The position numbers and the translations under genes were made by a program. This document shows, piece by piece, positions 35,529 through 44,400 of a stretch of 64,000 nucleotides of DNA. The notes under the pieces are model-generated. The model ran no database searches and was not told the DNA's origin. It saw nothing but the letters and a program-made list of their open reading frames with translations. The stretch comes from Clostridium massiliamazoniense. Its GTDB lineage: Bacteria; Bacillota; Clostridia; Clostridiales; Clostridiaceae. The stretch is from the NCBI RefSeq assembly GCF_001403635.1, contig NZ_LN879467.1, forward strand, positions 366,768 to 430,767, in the 5' to 3' direction. Within the stretch, counting starts at the first letter, position 1, and each line of letters opens with the position of its first letter.

Positions 35529-36268
35529 TTATACTTTACTCAGTAAATTCATCTTAGCTTCTTTTCCTTTAGAATCTATTACAGAAACTCCTTGGAGCTT
35601 AGCATAGTTTACTTTTACTCCATCATCTAAATCTATATTTATTTTTTTATTTGCTAAATGAGGTACTACTAGGTCATATTCTCTTATTTCTTCTAATTGT
35701 TTCTTAATTTTCTCAACTTGTTTTTTAGCCTTAGCTCTTTCCTTAGTTGAGTAATTATCTAAATCTGATACTTTTCCTAATCTATCTATTTCCCCTTGAT
35801 ATTTCTTTTGTATTTAATGCAGATAATTCATTCTTACTTTAACCACTATATTTTCATTATATCTATACATATATATTAATGATTTAAATCCATTATTTTT
35901 ACCTTATTCAAAGAACCAATATATAAGTCTTTTTTAATATATCTTTAAATGTTCTTTATAGAAATCTTTCAAGAAGTATCTTCTTATAGCTTCTCTTATT
36001 GTTTCAGTAGACTTTTTACCTATTGATTCAGCAATAAACTCAAGGTTCTCTTCTAAAGTTTCTTCTCCGTAAACTATTTTTATAAAATCTATAAATCTTG
36101 AAACTATATCTTCCTCAAAATATTGCTCATCACTTACTAAAAGTACATTATCCCTACTAGGTAAAAATCTAGTACCTATCCAACTGTCAGAAATAATATT
36201 GAAGATTTATACACTAATAATTCAACTCCCACTCTATACTCTCTAACAAGATTAATCTTATGTAACAT
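35529..36268 (-). pseudogene. pglX: pglX (BREX adenine methyltransferase) remnant with three nonsense codons
   Basis: In one frame: FEEDIVSRFIDFIKIVYGEE, LEFIAESIGK, IRRYFLKDFYKEHLKIY-stop-KRLIYWFFE-stop-GKNNGFKSLIYMYRYNE, YLH-stop-IQKKYQGEIDRLGK and the end IDLDDGVKVNYAKLQGV. This is the C-terminal region of PglX, the BREX type 1 methylase, as I remember it. Each stop is one substitution from the expected codon (Lys, Ser, Glu). Upstream, MLHKINLVREYRVGVELLVY is joined in another frame, and the methylase core is gone. No other brx gene is in the window. Confidence 0.8.
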
Positions 36269-36440
36269 AATTTTCTATTTTTTCCTCTTAAAATTAGTAT
36301 ATCATAATAAAAAAAACCTTTTTTTATTAAACAATTAAGTTTCTGTAAATTAGTTCTTTATCTATTTCCTAAAATCATTATGAAATATTTATTTAAAGCA
36401 TAAATTGTTATTAATCACTAAAAATATTTCTAAATAACAA

Positions 36441-36505
36441 AAGACCATGTAAAAACTAAAATTGAATATACTTTTATCCAAAATTAGTTTTACACAGTCT
36501 ATTTA
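36441..36505 (-). terminator. Terminator of the ferric-reductase-like gene
   Basis: On the minus strand GACTGTGTAAAACTAATTTT pairs imperfectly with AATTTTAGTTTTTACATGGTC and is followed by TTTTGTTATT. It lies about 30 bases past the stop. Confidence 0.65.
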
Positions 36506-36533
36506 TTTTCGCTCTTATTTATTATTAGGATTT

Positions 36534-37235
36534 TTATGTATTTAAAATTTTTCCTTCTTCTATTCCATTGATTTTATTAATTTTTAGTGCTATATAAGCA
36601 GCAAAAATCAATGTATAGATAGAGACTCTCATCCAGTCTACATTTTTAGAATTTAAAAGAACTATTAAAATATGTACATATACAAGTCCAAAGAAAAGAT
36701 AAGACCATCTTTGTATAGATTTCCATTTAACATAATTAACCTTCTTTCTTATTGCTTTGAAAGATGTAATGAATAACGGTATCATTATTAAAAATCCTAC
36801 AATTCCTAAGATTAAATATATTATATTAAGTGCAGTTGGCTCTTTGCCATTAAAAAGCTTTATTATAAATCTAACTAAATACATTATTCCATGAGGTATT
36901 ATTAATATAGAACCGAGTATAGCCATTTCTCCTCTGATGCTTAATAATTTTCTTGTTACATTCCACTTTGTGTTCATGGCTCCTGCAAACATAACTAAGA
37001 TAAAAAATCCAATTGCAATGTATCCTTTCATAGTTGATTTTTCAAGACCATACAAAAATGTTGGTAAGTTGTAATTTGAGTATAATTTAAATATCTCAAA
37101 AATTGTTGTTAAAAAGGCTAATAATCCTATAGCCACATAATAAAATTTAGAATATTTTTTTATTGTTTTTGTTCCTATTAAACTTAATAAAGTTACTCCA
37201 ACAATAGATATTAATAAATAGTAAATTAAAGACAT
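36534..37235 (-). CDS. Ferric-reductase-like/MsrQ-type haem membrane protein
   Basis: 233 residues with about seven hydrophobic helices. The core RGEMAILGSILIIPHGIMYL (His about residue 115) and RWSYLFFGLVYVHILIVLL (His about residue 190) place His residues in two helices, as in haem-binding ferric reductase transmembrane domains such as MsrQ/YedZ. No flavin or NAD domain is attached, so it needs a partner for electrons. ATG at 37235 behind AAAGGAG. A Fur-box-like palindrome lies about 40 bases upstream, suggesting iron-responsive expression. Family assignment is by topology and His placement. Confidence 0.65.
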   Translation of the reverse strand: MSLIYYLLISIVGVTLLSLIGTKTIKKYSKFYYVAIGLLAFLTTIFEIFKLYSNYNLPTFLYGLEKSTMKGYIAIGFFILVMFAGAMNTKWNVTRKLLSIRGEMAILGSILIIPHGIMYLVRFIIKLFNGKEPTALNIIYLILGIVGFLIMIPLFITSFKAIRKKVNYVKWKSIQRWSYLFFGLVYVHILIVLLNSKNVDWMRVSIYTLIFAAYIALKINKINGIEEGKILNT

Positions 37236-37271
37236 GATTCTTTTCTCCTTTAAATTTTATCTTTCGTTAAA

Positions 37272-37286
37272 TGAAAATGAATTTCA
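37272..37286 (-). promoter_or_regulatory. Fur-box-like 7-1-7 operator
   Basis: TGAAAATGAATTTCA approximates the 7-1-7 Fur-family repeat TGATAATnATTATCA, matching 11 of 14 defined positions. It lies 37 bases before the start of the haem membrane protein. Regulator not in the window. Confidence 0.45.
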
Positions 37287-37512
37287 TTACCAATTAATAT
37301 ATTAATATTTTATTATTTTCTCGTCAATATTATTAGCTGCTTTAAAATCATTGTTAATTATTTATTAATAATTAGCCTCATACTTTTATCTTCTATGTTT
37401 TATTTTTTTAATTTCATATAAATTTACCTAAAATATATCCCCAAAATATTCTTTATTTTCTAGTTTCCTCATATCAATTCTAAATCTACTACAAACATAT
37501 TTTAATAGTATA
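37287..37512. other. Intergenic stretch without recognised content
   Basis: AT-rich DNA between two minus-strand genes; no ORF or strong hairpin beyond the terminator at its right end. Confidence 0.35.
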
Positions 37513-37518
37513 ATAAAA

Positions 37519-37557
37519 AATCCTATTAAGAATACTACTACTCAAAATAGGATTTAA
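37519..37557 (-). terminator. Terminator of the lipoprotein pair
   Basis: AAATCCTATT and AATAGGATTT form a perfect 10-base stem, followed on the minus strand by TTTTTATTATA. Confidence 0.75.
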
Positions 37558-37572
37558 ATCATATTACTTTCT

Positions 37573-38514
37573 TTATTTTTTAGGTCCTACTACAAACCTA
37601 TTTTCATAATGACCATATATAGATCCATTTTTCGTATTCACAAAGTAAATTATTGAACTCTGAGTTGGTTCTTTAATATTAATTCCATAATACTTACTGT
37701 CTGTATTCTTATCGTAACTTCTCTCACTTATACCGGTAACTATTTGATCATCTCTTAAGATTCCATCCAATTCCTTCACTGCATAATCATATAATTCCTT
37801 TTGTTTATAATCTAAACATGGTTGTGATTCATCTTTATTTTCTATGGCATTAATCATACTTCCTTCTTCAAAAAGTGAAGCTGCTCTAAGTTCTCCATTA
37901 ACTTCTTTAAATTCAACTGTTTTTACATTCTTATCTACAACGGGAAATCCATAATAAAATCTTACATTAAATCTTACTTTTAAACTGTTATTCCCTGTAA
38001 CTTCACGTGATTTGACACTATTGAAAAAATAGGGTATATGATTTTCATAATGCTCTTTTTTTACATAGGTCCTTCCTTCTTTATTTATGTATTTTTCTTC
38101 ATATACTCCAGGAGCATAATACTTATTTATAGCTTCTTGTCTTTTTTCTATAGTTTCAAAAGGTCTTGAAAGCTCAGTATAACCTCCTGTTTTATCCGTA
38201 TACATATCTGGAGTACCCGTAAATCCACCTAATTCTTCTGCAAATACCTTTGTTCCTTCATTCAAAAAGTTTACTAAATACTCATCTGAATATTTGCTAA
38301 AATCCACCTTTTTATCTTCTTCCTTTTCCTCATTTTCTATAGCTTGTCCACTTTCTTTTGTTTCCCTCTCATTTTCTTTTATTTCTTGGCTAGAAGTTTT
38401 CTTTTCTGATTCTATTTTCTTAGAAATAGTTTCTTCCTTTCCACAAGATACAAATAAAGTACTTACACTAATCAAAGCAGTTGTACATATTAATATTAAT
38501 TTTTTACTTTTCAT
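37573..38514 (-). CDS. Lipoprotein, second member of paralogous pair
   Basis: 313 residues. Signal peptide with lipobox FVSC (about residues 21-24), acidic Lys/Glu spacer to residue 70, then the shared domain: VDFSKYSDEYLVNFLNEGT, KYYAPGVYEEKYI, KSREVTGNNSLKVRFNVRF and FVNTKNGSIYGHYENRFVV. It is closest to the lipoprotein at 2712-3647 (the second half is mostly identical by eye) although its operon neighbour at 38561 is more diverged. The ATG at 38514 is preferred over the in-frame ATG at 38526, which overlaps the GGGGGA site. Function unknown; surface exposed. Confidence 0.85.
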   Translation of the reverse strand: MKSKKLILICTTALISVSTLFVSCGKEETISKKIESEKKTSSQEIKENERETKESGQAIENEEKEEDKKVDFSKYSDEYLVNFLNEGTKVFAEELGGFTGTPDMYTDKTGGYTELSRPFETIEKRQEAINKYYAPGVYEEKYINKEGRTYVKKEHYENHIPYFFNSVKSREVTGNNSLKVRFNVRFYYGFPVVDKNVKTVEFKEVNGELRAASLFEEGSMINAIENKDESQPCLDYKQKELYDYAVKELDGILRDDQIVTGISERSYDKNTDSKYYGINIKEPTQSSIIYFVNTKNGSIYGHYENRFVVGPKK

Positions 38515-38560
38515 TTTGTCCCCCATTTTAGCTAATCTTCTTTTAAAAAGTTTCTATAAA

Positions 38561-39571
38561 TTATTTTTTAGGCTCAACTACAAATCTTCCTTCACGAGAA
38601 CCATATATTGCTCCATTTTTTATATTTACATGATAAGGAGCACTACAAACTTCAGGTTCTAAAACAGATATGGCATAATACTTACTATCTGTTTTTGGAT
38701 CATAAGATCTATGATCTATTCCATTAACTATAAATTCTGGATTCATGACACCTTCAAGGGCCTTGTCTACATAATCAAAAAGTTCAATTTCTTGATTGTC
38801 TAAAGCTGGATCTATATTGTAATCTTTATCTCCATTTTCTAATATATTAAACATACTTCTATCTTGAAATAATGTAACAGCCTTTAATTTCCCATCAATT
38901 TCTGAAAATTCAACAGTCTTATATTTTTTATCTATAGTTCCTTGGTAATACATTCCAACATTAAAAGTAACTCTTAATCTGTTATTATCTATTATTTCCC
39001 TAGATTTCACACTTTTGAAATTATAGTTTACATAGTGTCTATAATAAGGATTTTTTAGGTAAGTTGTACCATCTTTTGTAATATACTCTTCCTTATATAC
39101 ATCTGGAGCATAATATCTCCCTATTATAGCTTGCCTTTTTTCTATTGTTTCAATAGGCTCAACCAATTCAGTATAAGATGCTTTTCTTACATTATATACA
39201 TAAGGCATTATTGATGTAGTATTTAATTCCTTTATAAGAGCAGTTGTTCCCTCATTTAAAAAATCAATTAAAAATTTATCAGAATACTTACTAAAATCAA
39301 CCTTTGCTACTTCTTTATTTACCTCTTCACTAAGAACCTTATTTTCATTATTATTAGTTACTTTATTTTCTCCCCCATTAAGTTCTTCACCATTTTCTTT
39401 ATTCTCTTCAGTATCATTTCTTTCCTTATCTTTGTCACTTTCTTCACTTATAGATTCAATTTTTTTATCATTAGAATTTTTTATATTTTCCTTTTGCCCA
39501 CAAGAAACTAACATAGCACTTACAGTAACTAAAGAAATAGTACAAATTAATAAAATCTTCTTACTTTTCAT
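38561..39571 (-). CDS. Lipoprotein, first member of paralogous pair
   Basis: 336 residues. Lipobox MLVSC (about residues 20-24), a long Asn/Glu/Lys linker to about residue 92, then VDFSKYSDKFLIDFLNEGT, RYYAPDVYKEEYI, KSREIIDNNRLRVTFNV and VNIKNGAIYGSREGRFVV, the family also seen at 37573 and 2712. Its start follows GGGGGGAACA. The gap to the next lipoprotein gene is only 46 bases with no terminator, so they are co-transcribed. No enzymatic or binding motif is recognised. Confidence 0.85.
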   Translation of the reverse strand: MKSKKILLICTISLVTVSAMLVSCGQKENIKNSNDKKIESISEESDKDKERNDTEENKENGEELNGGENKVTNNNENKVLSEEVNKEVAKVDFSKYSDKFLIDFLNEGTTALIKELNTTSIMPYVYNVRKASYTELVEPIETIEKRQAIIGRYYAPDVYKEEYITKDGTTYLKNPYYRHYVNYNFKSVKSREIIDNNRLRVTFNVGMYYQGTIDKKYKTVEFSEIDGKLKAVTLFQDRSMFNILENGDKDYNIDPALDNQEIELFDYVDKALEGVMNPEFIVNGIDHRSYDPKTDSKYYAISVLEPEVCSAPYHVNIKNGAIYGSREGRFVVEPKK

Positions 39572-39906
39572 TGTTCCCCCCTAAAATTTAAATAAAGCTT
39601 TAATACCATATAAACGTAAACTTAATTATATTTTATATATCAATTATTTACTCCTAATGAATATAAAATTAAAATTTAAAATAAATTCCATATACTAACT
39701 ACTTAATTATAAATTCCTAATATCCATGAATTCCCTCTTACCTTTCTACAAAGAAGTAGCTAGATTACTTTAAGCTATTTTAATTATTATTTAGTGTAAA
39801 AAAATTAAAGAATTATATATAATTTAATAAAATATCTTATGTATAATTTTCTTACATAAGTATTTTTGCTTATGTAAATTTTAAAATATTTATGGGGGAT
39901 AAATAT
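39572..39906. other. Divergent promoter region
   Basis: 335 AT-rich bases between the divergent lipoprotein operon and the plus-strand membrane protein. Both promoters must lie here; I could not assign them with confidence. Confidence 0.4.
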
Positions 39907-40794
39907 GTGAATATCGGGAACTTTAAATTAAGATTTGCTGAAGATAAAGGATATAAATTTTTTATATTATCTATTATAATAACAATGTTAAACTATAATA
40001 AGGAAGATTCTCTTCAAGCTGAAGTAATGACTATAGTTCTAATTATGATGCTTTTTGTTATAAGCAGTTATTCCAAACCAGATAGTGAAAATTTTGGCTA
40101 TAAATTTCCTAATTACTTAGAAATCTTAAAGGTTTTATCCTTTATAATACCATTTCTATTAATAACTTATTTATTAAAAACTCTTATAATAAGGAATCCT
40201 CTTATACTTATTATTGAATTACAACTTATCATAATTAAAATTAAAAAGATAATAAGAAAAGAAGATGAAGATAGAAGGGATTGGATAAGAGAAAACATTT
40301 GTGATAAATATGAAGAAAGAAAAATAAATATTTTCTGGAAATATAGGTTTCTTAAATCACCTAAATGTACTCCTCCTCAAAACATAGATCCTTTTGAAAG
40401 CATCAATGCTTATGAAAAATTTTTCTATATGGTTATTGGATGTGGTGTAGCTGAAGGATTGGATACTAATATGAAAACCATAGTTTTTATAAGTATGATA
40501 ATTATTTTATTATTCGAAGAAATATTATTCATGTTAGATAAATCTTTTAACAACTATATTTATATAGACGGCATATGCACTGGAACAATAAAATCTTATT
40601 ATGAGGGATCTAGCAAACTAGTTGTTGGTATAGCTGACTTTGATAAAGAAATTGAATTATCTATAAAAATTACAGAAGACCAATTAGACTATTTTAAAAG
40701 TAATTACAAAATTAGAGTTACATATGGAATGCTATCCAAAAAGGTTGTCTCAGTAGAAAGAGGACTTTATTTTGCCGAACAAAAATATGTATAA
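39907..40794 (+). CDS. Membrane protein of unknown function
   Basis: 295 residues. Hydrophobic helices near residues 18-30, 40-55, 80-110 and 190-215. Between them is a charged cytoplasmic-type loop (RKEDEDRRDWIRENICDKYE) and, at the C-terminus, a small soluble domain (GTIKSYYEGSSKLVVGIADF) of beta character. The GTG at 39907 is chosen because it lies 7 bases after GGGGGA; the in-frame ATG at 39892 overlaps that site. No family recognised. Transcribed alone with a strong terminator. Confidence 0.65.
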   Translation: MNIGNFKLRFAEDKGYKFFILSIIITMLNYNKEDSLQAEVMTIVLIMMLFVISSYSKPDSENFGYKFPNYLEILKVLSFIIPFLLITYLLKTLIIRNPLILIIELQLIIIKIKKIIRKEDEDRRDWIRENICDKYEERKINIFWKYRFLKSPKCTPPQNIDPFESINAYEKFFYMVIGCGVAEGLDTNMKTIVFISMIIILLFEEILFMLDKSFNNYIYIDGICTGTIKSYYEGSSKLVVGIADFDKEIELSIKITEDQLDYFKSNYKIRVTYGMLSKKVVSVERGLYFAEQKYV

Positions 40795-40810
40795 TAAATT
40801 ATATAAAATG

Positions 40811-40845
40811 ACCCTATAGATTTATATAAAATAACTCTATAGGGT
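40811..40845 (+). terminator. Terminator of the membrane protein gene
   Basis: ACCCTATAGA and TCTATAGGGT form a 10-base stem followed by AGTTTTTG. It may also stop the convergent thi operon from the other side. Confidence 0.75.
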
Positions 40846-40946
40846 AGTTTTTGTAGTATCTTTCTATAATATCTTAAAATTATCTAATAATAATTAATTT
40901 TAATTCTAAATAGTACCATAAAAAATATAATTTTATGCTATTATAT

Positions 40947-41567
40947 TTATGCTATAATCTTCTTTATTTTTTCTATCCACAATCTTGATTCTTTTTCTAT
41001 ATCTTCTTTACTTAATATTGAAGATATTACTGCATATCCATCACAAGGCTCTATTTTTTCTATGTTATCTAATTTTAATCCTCCTATTGCAACAATAGGT
41101 AAATCTACTACTCTCTTTATTCTAATTAATTCTTCATTGGAAACTCCCTTGGCATCTTCCTTTGTTGTTGTATTAAACATAGCTCCTACCCCTAAATAAT
41201 CAGCACTATTATTTTTAGCATCTATAGCTTCATTTAATGTTCTTACTGAAACTCCTAAAATTTTATCTTTTCCTATTAATTTACGAACTTTACTAGGTTC
41301 TATATCACTTTGTCCAACGTGTACACCATCAGCATCACTTAATAAAGCTATATCAACTCTATCATTTATTATAAGTTTAGCATTATACACTCTTGTTAGA
41401 ATTCTTAATTTTAAGGCTCTTTCTAAAAATTCCTTACCATCTTTGTTCTTTTCTCTTAGTTGAATTATTTTAGTCCCTACTTTTAAAGTATCTTCTATAG
41501 CTTCATAAAAGTCTCTTCCTTCGAGAATATCTGAATCAGTCACTATATATAACCCTATATTTTTCAT
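40947..41567 (-). CDS. thiE: Thiamine-phosphate synthase
   Basis: 206 residues, TIM-barrel enzyme. Motifs: IIQLREKN (about residue 33), LIINDRVDIALLSDADGVHV with GQSD, LGVSVRT, DYLGVGAMFNTTTK (pyrophosphate loop) and PIVAIGGL. It couples HMP pyrophosphate with thiazole phosphate to give thiamine phosphate. ATG at 41567 behind AAAGGAG; the in-frame GTG at 41576 overlaps that site. Last gene of thiD-thiM-tenA-thiE; a 19-base gap to tenA. Confidence 0.95.
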   Translation of the reverse strand: MKNIGLYIVTDSDILEGRDFYEAIEDTLKVGTKIIQLREKNKDGKEFLERALKLRILTRVYNAKLIINDRVDIALLSDADGVHVGQSDIEPSKVRKLIGKDKILGVSVRTLNEAIDAKNNSADYLGVGAMFNTTTKEDAKGVSNEELIRIKRVVDLPIVAIGGLKLDNIEKIEPCDGYAVISSILSKEDIEKESRLWIEKIKKIIA

Positions 41568-41586
41568 TAAATTCACTCCTTTAATT

Positions 41587-42264
41587 TTAATCTACATAGT
41601 TCTTATTACTTTTATAAGCCATATCCCAAAAGCCTTTTTCATATAAACTAGCTTCTTTGAAAATATCTATTAAGGTTTTAAATTCATTTTCATTTAAATC
41701 ACAACAAATGTTATTTATATAGTTCTTCCAATCATATACTAACTGTTGATATTCCTGAGAATTATAACTCTCTATCCATTCTCTATAATAATTATTAGAT
41801 AACTTTGAATTATATTTTTCTTTTAAGTATTGAGCTATATAAAAGTAACTCCATGTACAAGGCATTATTGCTACAGCTATAGCTTTTAAATCTCCCTCTT
41901 TAGCTATATTTATCATATAATTTGTATAATTTGAATTTTCTATAGAACTCTTAGTTTGATCTAATTTCCTTATATCAATATTAAAGTTTTTTAGATAGTT
42001 TATATGCACAGCATTTTCATCTTCTAAAATTCCTTGAATAGCCTTATAATGAAACTTTATTTTATCCATTGTTTTTGATTTGACCAATCCTATTCCAAAT
42101 ACTTTTACATACTCTTTTAAATAAAGATAATCTTCAATTAAATAATCCCTAAATTTTTCTTTAGGCAACGTTCCTTCTCCCAGTTCTTTTATAAAGGGAT
42201 GACTTAAATAATCCATCCATATATGTTCCACCTCTTTAAATAATACTTCTGAAAATTTTACCAT
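41587..42264 (-). CDS. tenA: Aminopyrimidine aminohydrolase / thiaminase II family
   Basis: 225 residues, all-helical haem-oxygenase-like fold. KFRDYLIEDYLYLKEYVKVF holds the conserved substrate Asp and Tyr residues; MPCTWSYFYIA carries the active-site Cys (about residue 137); YREWIESYNSQEYQ is a hallmark of TenA. It hydrolyses degraded thiamine to recover HMP, which ThiD then phosphorylates. The start overlaps the end of thiM by 7 bases (ATGGTAA), so translation is coupled. Confidence 0.93.
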   Translation of the reverse strand: MVKFSEVLFKEVEHIWMDYLSHPFIKELGEGTLPKEKFRDYLIEDYLYLKEYVKVFGIGLVKSKTMDKIKFHYKAIQGILEDENAVHINYLKNFNIDIRKLDQTKSSIENSNYTNYMINIAKEGDLKAIAVAIMPCTWSYFYIAQYLKEKYNSKLSNNYYREWIESYNSQEYQQLVYDWKNYINNICCDLNENEFKTLIDIFKEASLYEKGFWDMAYKSNKNYVD

Positions 42265-43040
42265 TTTAATTTCCCCATTTCCTCAAGTTTTTCTATATTC
42301 ATCTCATATATTTCGTTAATTAAATCCACTTTAAATGTACCTATAGATGGGTTATTCTTATCTGCTAACTGTCCTCCTAATGACATTGTTAAAACTCCCA
42401 TTGCAGCAGCTTCTATAGATTTTTTTGTAACTCCTAAGTAAGAAGCAATGAGACTTCCAGTCATACAACCAGTTCCTGTTACTTTTTTTAATTTTTCAGT
42501 TCCATTATAAATTTCTATAACAGATACACCATCACTTACAAAATCTACTTTCCCAGTAGCCACCACAGTAGTATTTAATTTATTTGAAATTGCTTTTATT
42601 TCTTCTCTTAAGTCTAATCCATCTTCATTTGAATCTACACCTTGTCCACTTGTTTTAAGACCAGCTATATACTTTACCTCTGATATATTTCCCTTAATAA
42701 CTGTAAAATTAATTTCATTAATAAGTCTCTTAACTAAATTAGCTCTTGTTTTTGTTGCAAAAACACCAACAGGATCTAATAATACAGGTTTATTATACTT
42801 ATTAGCTAATTTTCCTGCTTTTAAAAATAATTCTATTCCATTAGAATTCATAGTTCCTATATTAATAACTACAGACGAAGCAATTTGAATTACTTCCTCC
42901 ACTTCTTCATGAGAATAACTCATTAAAGGACTTCCACCTAAAGCTAAAGTTATATTTGCACAATCATTTATAGTAACCTCATTTGTATAATGTAGTACTA
43001 ATGGATTTTTTTCTCTAACTTTATTTAATAATTCAAACAT
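42258..43040 (-). CDS. thiM: Hydroxyethylthiazole kinase
   Basis: 260 residues of the ribokinase-like fold. LVLHYTNEVTINDCANITLA and ALGGSPLMS near the N-terminus bind thiazole; PVLLDPVGV (about residue 90) and VTGTGCMTGSLIASYLGV (about residue 195, anion hole with the catalytic Cys typical of ThiM) complete the site. It phosphorylates salvaged thiazole for ThiE. A site AGGGG precedes the ATG; the gene is 33 bases after thiD. Confidence 0.95.
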   Translation of the reverse strand: MFELLNKVREKNPLVLHYTNEVTINDCANITLALGGSPLMSYSHEEVEEVIQIASSVVINIGTMNSNGIELFLKAGKLANKYNKPVLLDPVGVFATKTRANLVKRLINEINFTVIKGNISEVKYIAGLKTSGQGVDSNEDGLDLREEIKAISNKLNTTVVATGKVDFVSDGVSVIEIYNGTEKLKKVTGTGCMTGSLIASYLGVTKKSIEAAAMGVLTMSLGGQLADKNNPSIGTFKVDLINEIYEMNIEKLEEMGKLKW

Positions 43041-43073
43041 ATTAACCCCTCCAAAATTTTAAATATTTATTCC

Positions 43074-43874
43074 TTATTCTTTATCCCAGTTATAAAAATG
43101 ATGTACTGGTCCTATACCTTTACCTATATCAAAGCTATATTCTATAGCTTCTGTTATATATTTTTTTGCCTTTAAAACGGCTTCATCTACTTCATAACCA
43201 AGAGCTAAATAAGCTGTAATGGCAGAAGATAGAGTACACCCTGTTCCATGAGTATTTTTTCTACAAATCCTTTCTGATTTATATATTTTGCTTCCCCCTT
43301 TCCAAACTAATAAATCAACTGCATCGCCTTCAAGATGTCCCCCTTTTATCAAAACATACTCAGGACCCATCCTTAAAATTTTATCTCCAGCAACTCTCAT
43401 ACTATCTAAATTATCTATCTTTAAAGAAGTTATTTCTTCAGCTTCTGGTACATTAGGTGTTATAACTTTTGCTAATGGTATTAAAGAACTTATTAAAGCT
43501 TCTTTTGCTTCTATTTTTAATAGTGAATATCCACTTTTAGATATCATAACTGGATCTAATACAAGATTCTCAACTCCATGTCTCTTAAGGCTATGGACTA
43601 TTTCCATTATTATTTTAGTATTTGATACCATACCTATTTTTGTAGCCTTAGGTCTTATATCATTAAACACAGCATCAATTTGTTTTTTTATAATTTCACA
43701 GGATAAATCTTCAACATCAATGACTCCCATAGTATTTTGTGCTGTTATAGAAGTTATAACAGACATCCCATAAGTTCCTATAGCAGCAAAAGTTTTTAAA
43801 TCTGCCTGTATCCCAGCTCCTCCCGAAGAATCTGATCCTGCAATGGTTAATGTAGGTATCCTATATTTGTTCAT
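43074..43874 (-). CDS. thiD: Hydroxymethylpyrimidine / phosphomethylpyrimidine kinase
   Basis: 266 residues, ribokinase-like. [20 protein letters not shown] (about residues 10-29) is the family signature; [24 protein letters not shown] and [20 protein letters not shown] (about residue 210, catalytic Asp replaced by the usual GTGCT anion loop) follow. It makes HMP-PP. First gene of the operon, site GGGAGG before the ATG, directly downstream of the TPP riboswitch and terminator. Confidence 0.95.
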   Translation of the reverse strand: MNKYRIPTLTIAGSDSSGGAGIQADLKTFAAIGTYGMSVITSITAQNTMGVIDVEDLSCEIIKKQIDAVFNDIRPKATKIGMVSNTKIIMEIVHSLKRHGVENLVLDPVMISKSGYSLLKIEAKEALISSLIPLAKVITPNVPEAEEITSLKIDNLDSMRVAGDKILRMGPEYVLIKGGHLEGDAVDLLVWKGGSKIYKSERICRKNTHGTGCTLSSAITAYLALGYEVDEAVLKAKKYITEAIEYSFDIGKGIGPVHHFYNWDKE

Positions 43875-43900
43875 TTAATTTTCCTCCCTTTAAATTACCT

Positions 43901-43957
43901 AAAATAAAAAAACTCTAGAAATCTAATAGTCTAATTAGCTAGTAGATTTCTAGAGTT
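43901..43957 (-). terminator. Riboswitch expression platform: intrinsic terminator
   Basis: On the minus strand AAACTCTAGAAATCTA pairs with TAGATTTCTAGAGTTT and a run of seven T follows. It lies between the TPP aptamer and thiD, as expected for ligand-triggered premature termination. Confidence 0.85.
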
Positions 43958-44015
43958 TCTCATCTTTAAATAATTCACTATAATTACAATATACATGATT
44001 TAATTAAATATAAGT

Positions 44016-44094
44016 GCTTTCCTACGCTGGTATTATCCAGATCAGGTTTGAGGGTTGATATAATATCTCTCAGCCATAAAGACACCCCTAGCTA
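44016..44094 (-). promoter_or_regulatory. TPP riboswitch (thi-box)
   Basis: Minus-strand sequence begins with GGGGTGTC, has the conserved CTGAGA, and ends ACCTGATCTGGATAATACCA then GCGTAGGAAAG, the hallmark thi-box segments. Thiamine pyrophosphate binding should favour the downstream terminator and shut off thiD-thiM-tenA-thiE. Confidence 0.96.
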
Positions 44095-44113
44095 AATATT
44101 TTATTATAATTAC

Positions 44114-44141
44114 ATTATATTCCTTTAATACATTTTGTCAA
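44114..44141 (-). promoter_or_regulatory. Sigma-A promoter of the thiamine operon
   Basis: Minus-strand TTGACA (44136-44141) and TATAAT (44114-44119), both perfect consensus, are separated by 16 bases. The -10 lies about 20 bases ahead of the aptamer. Confidence 0.85.
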
Positions 44142-44385
44142 ATAACTATTTATATTCTAAATATAGAGATTTTCAATTATTTATTACTTTAATTTTTCCT
44201 ATCATTATGTTATATTATGAACTAAACTTAATACTCCCTCTTTGTATTCTAATAAGTATAATTTTAATTCAAATAAAATTTTTACTAACAAATTGGTGAT
44301 TTTTATGAAAAATATAAAGTTCTTTATCTCCTACCGATGAAATGAAGGAATATTACATTCTCTACCTGTAAAATAATTTTTTATA
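44142..44385. other. Intergenic region between thi promoter and ogg
   Basis: Contains the promoter for the plus-strand ogg gene, not pinpointed. A 10-codon ATG ORF at about 44305 has a poor binding site and is not called. Confidence 0.35.
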
Positions 44386-44400
44386 TTGGAGGTTCTATAT

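Noticed and set aside
44304-44340. 10-codon ATG ORF upstream of ogg as a leader peptide
   Set aside because: Poor binding site, no terminator or alternative pairing near it.
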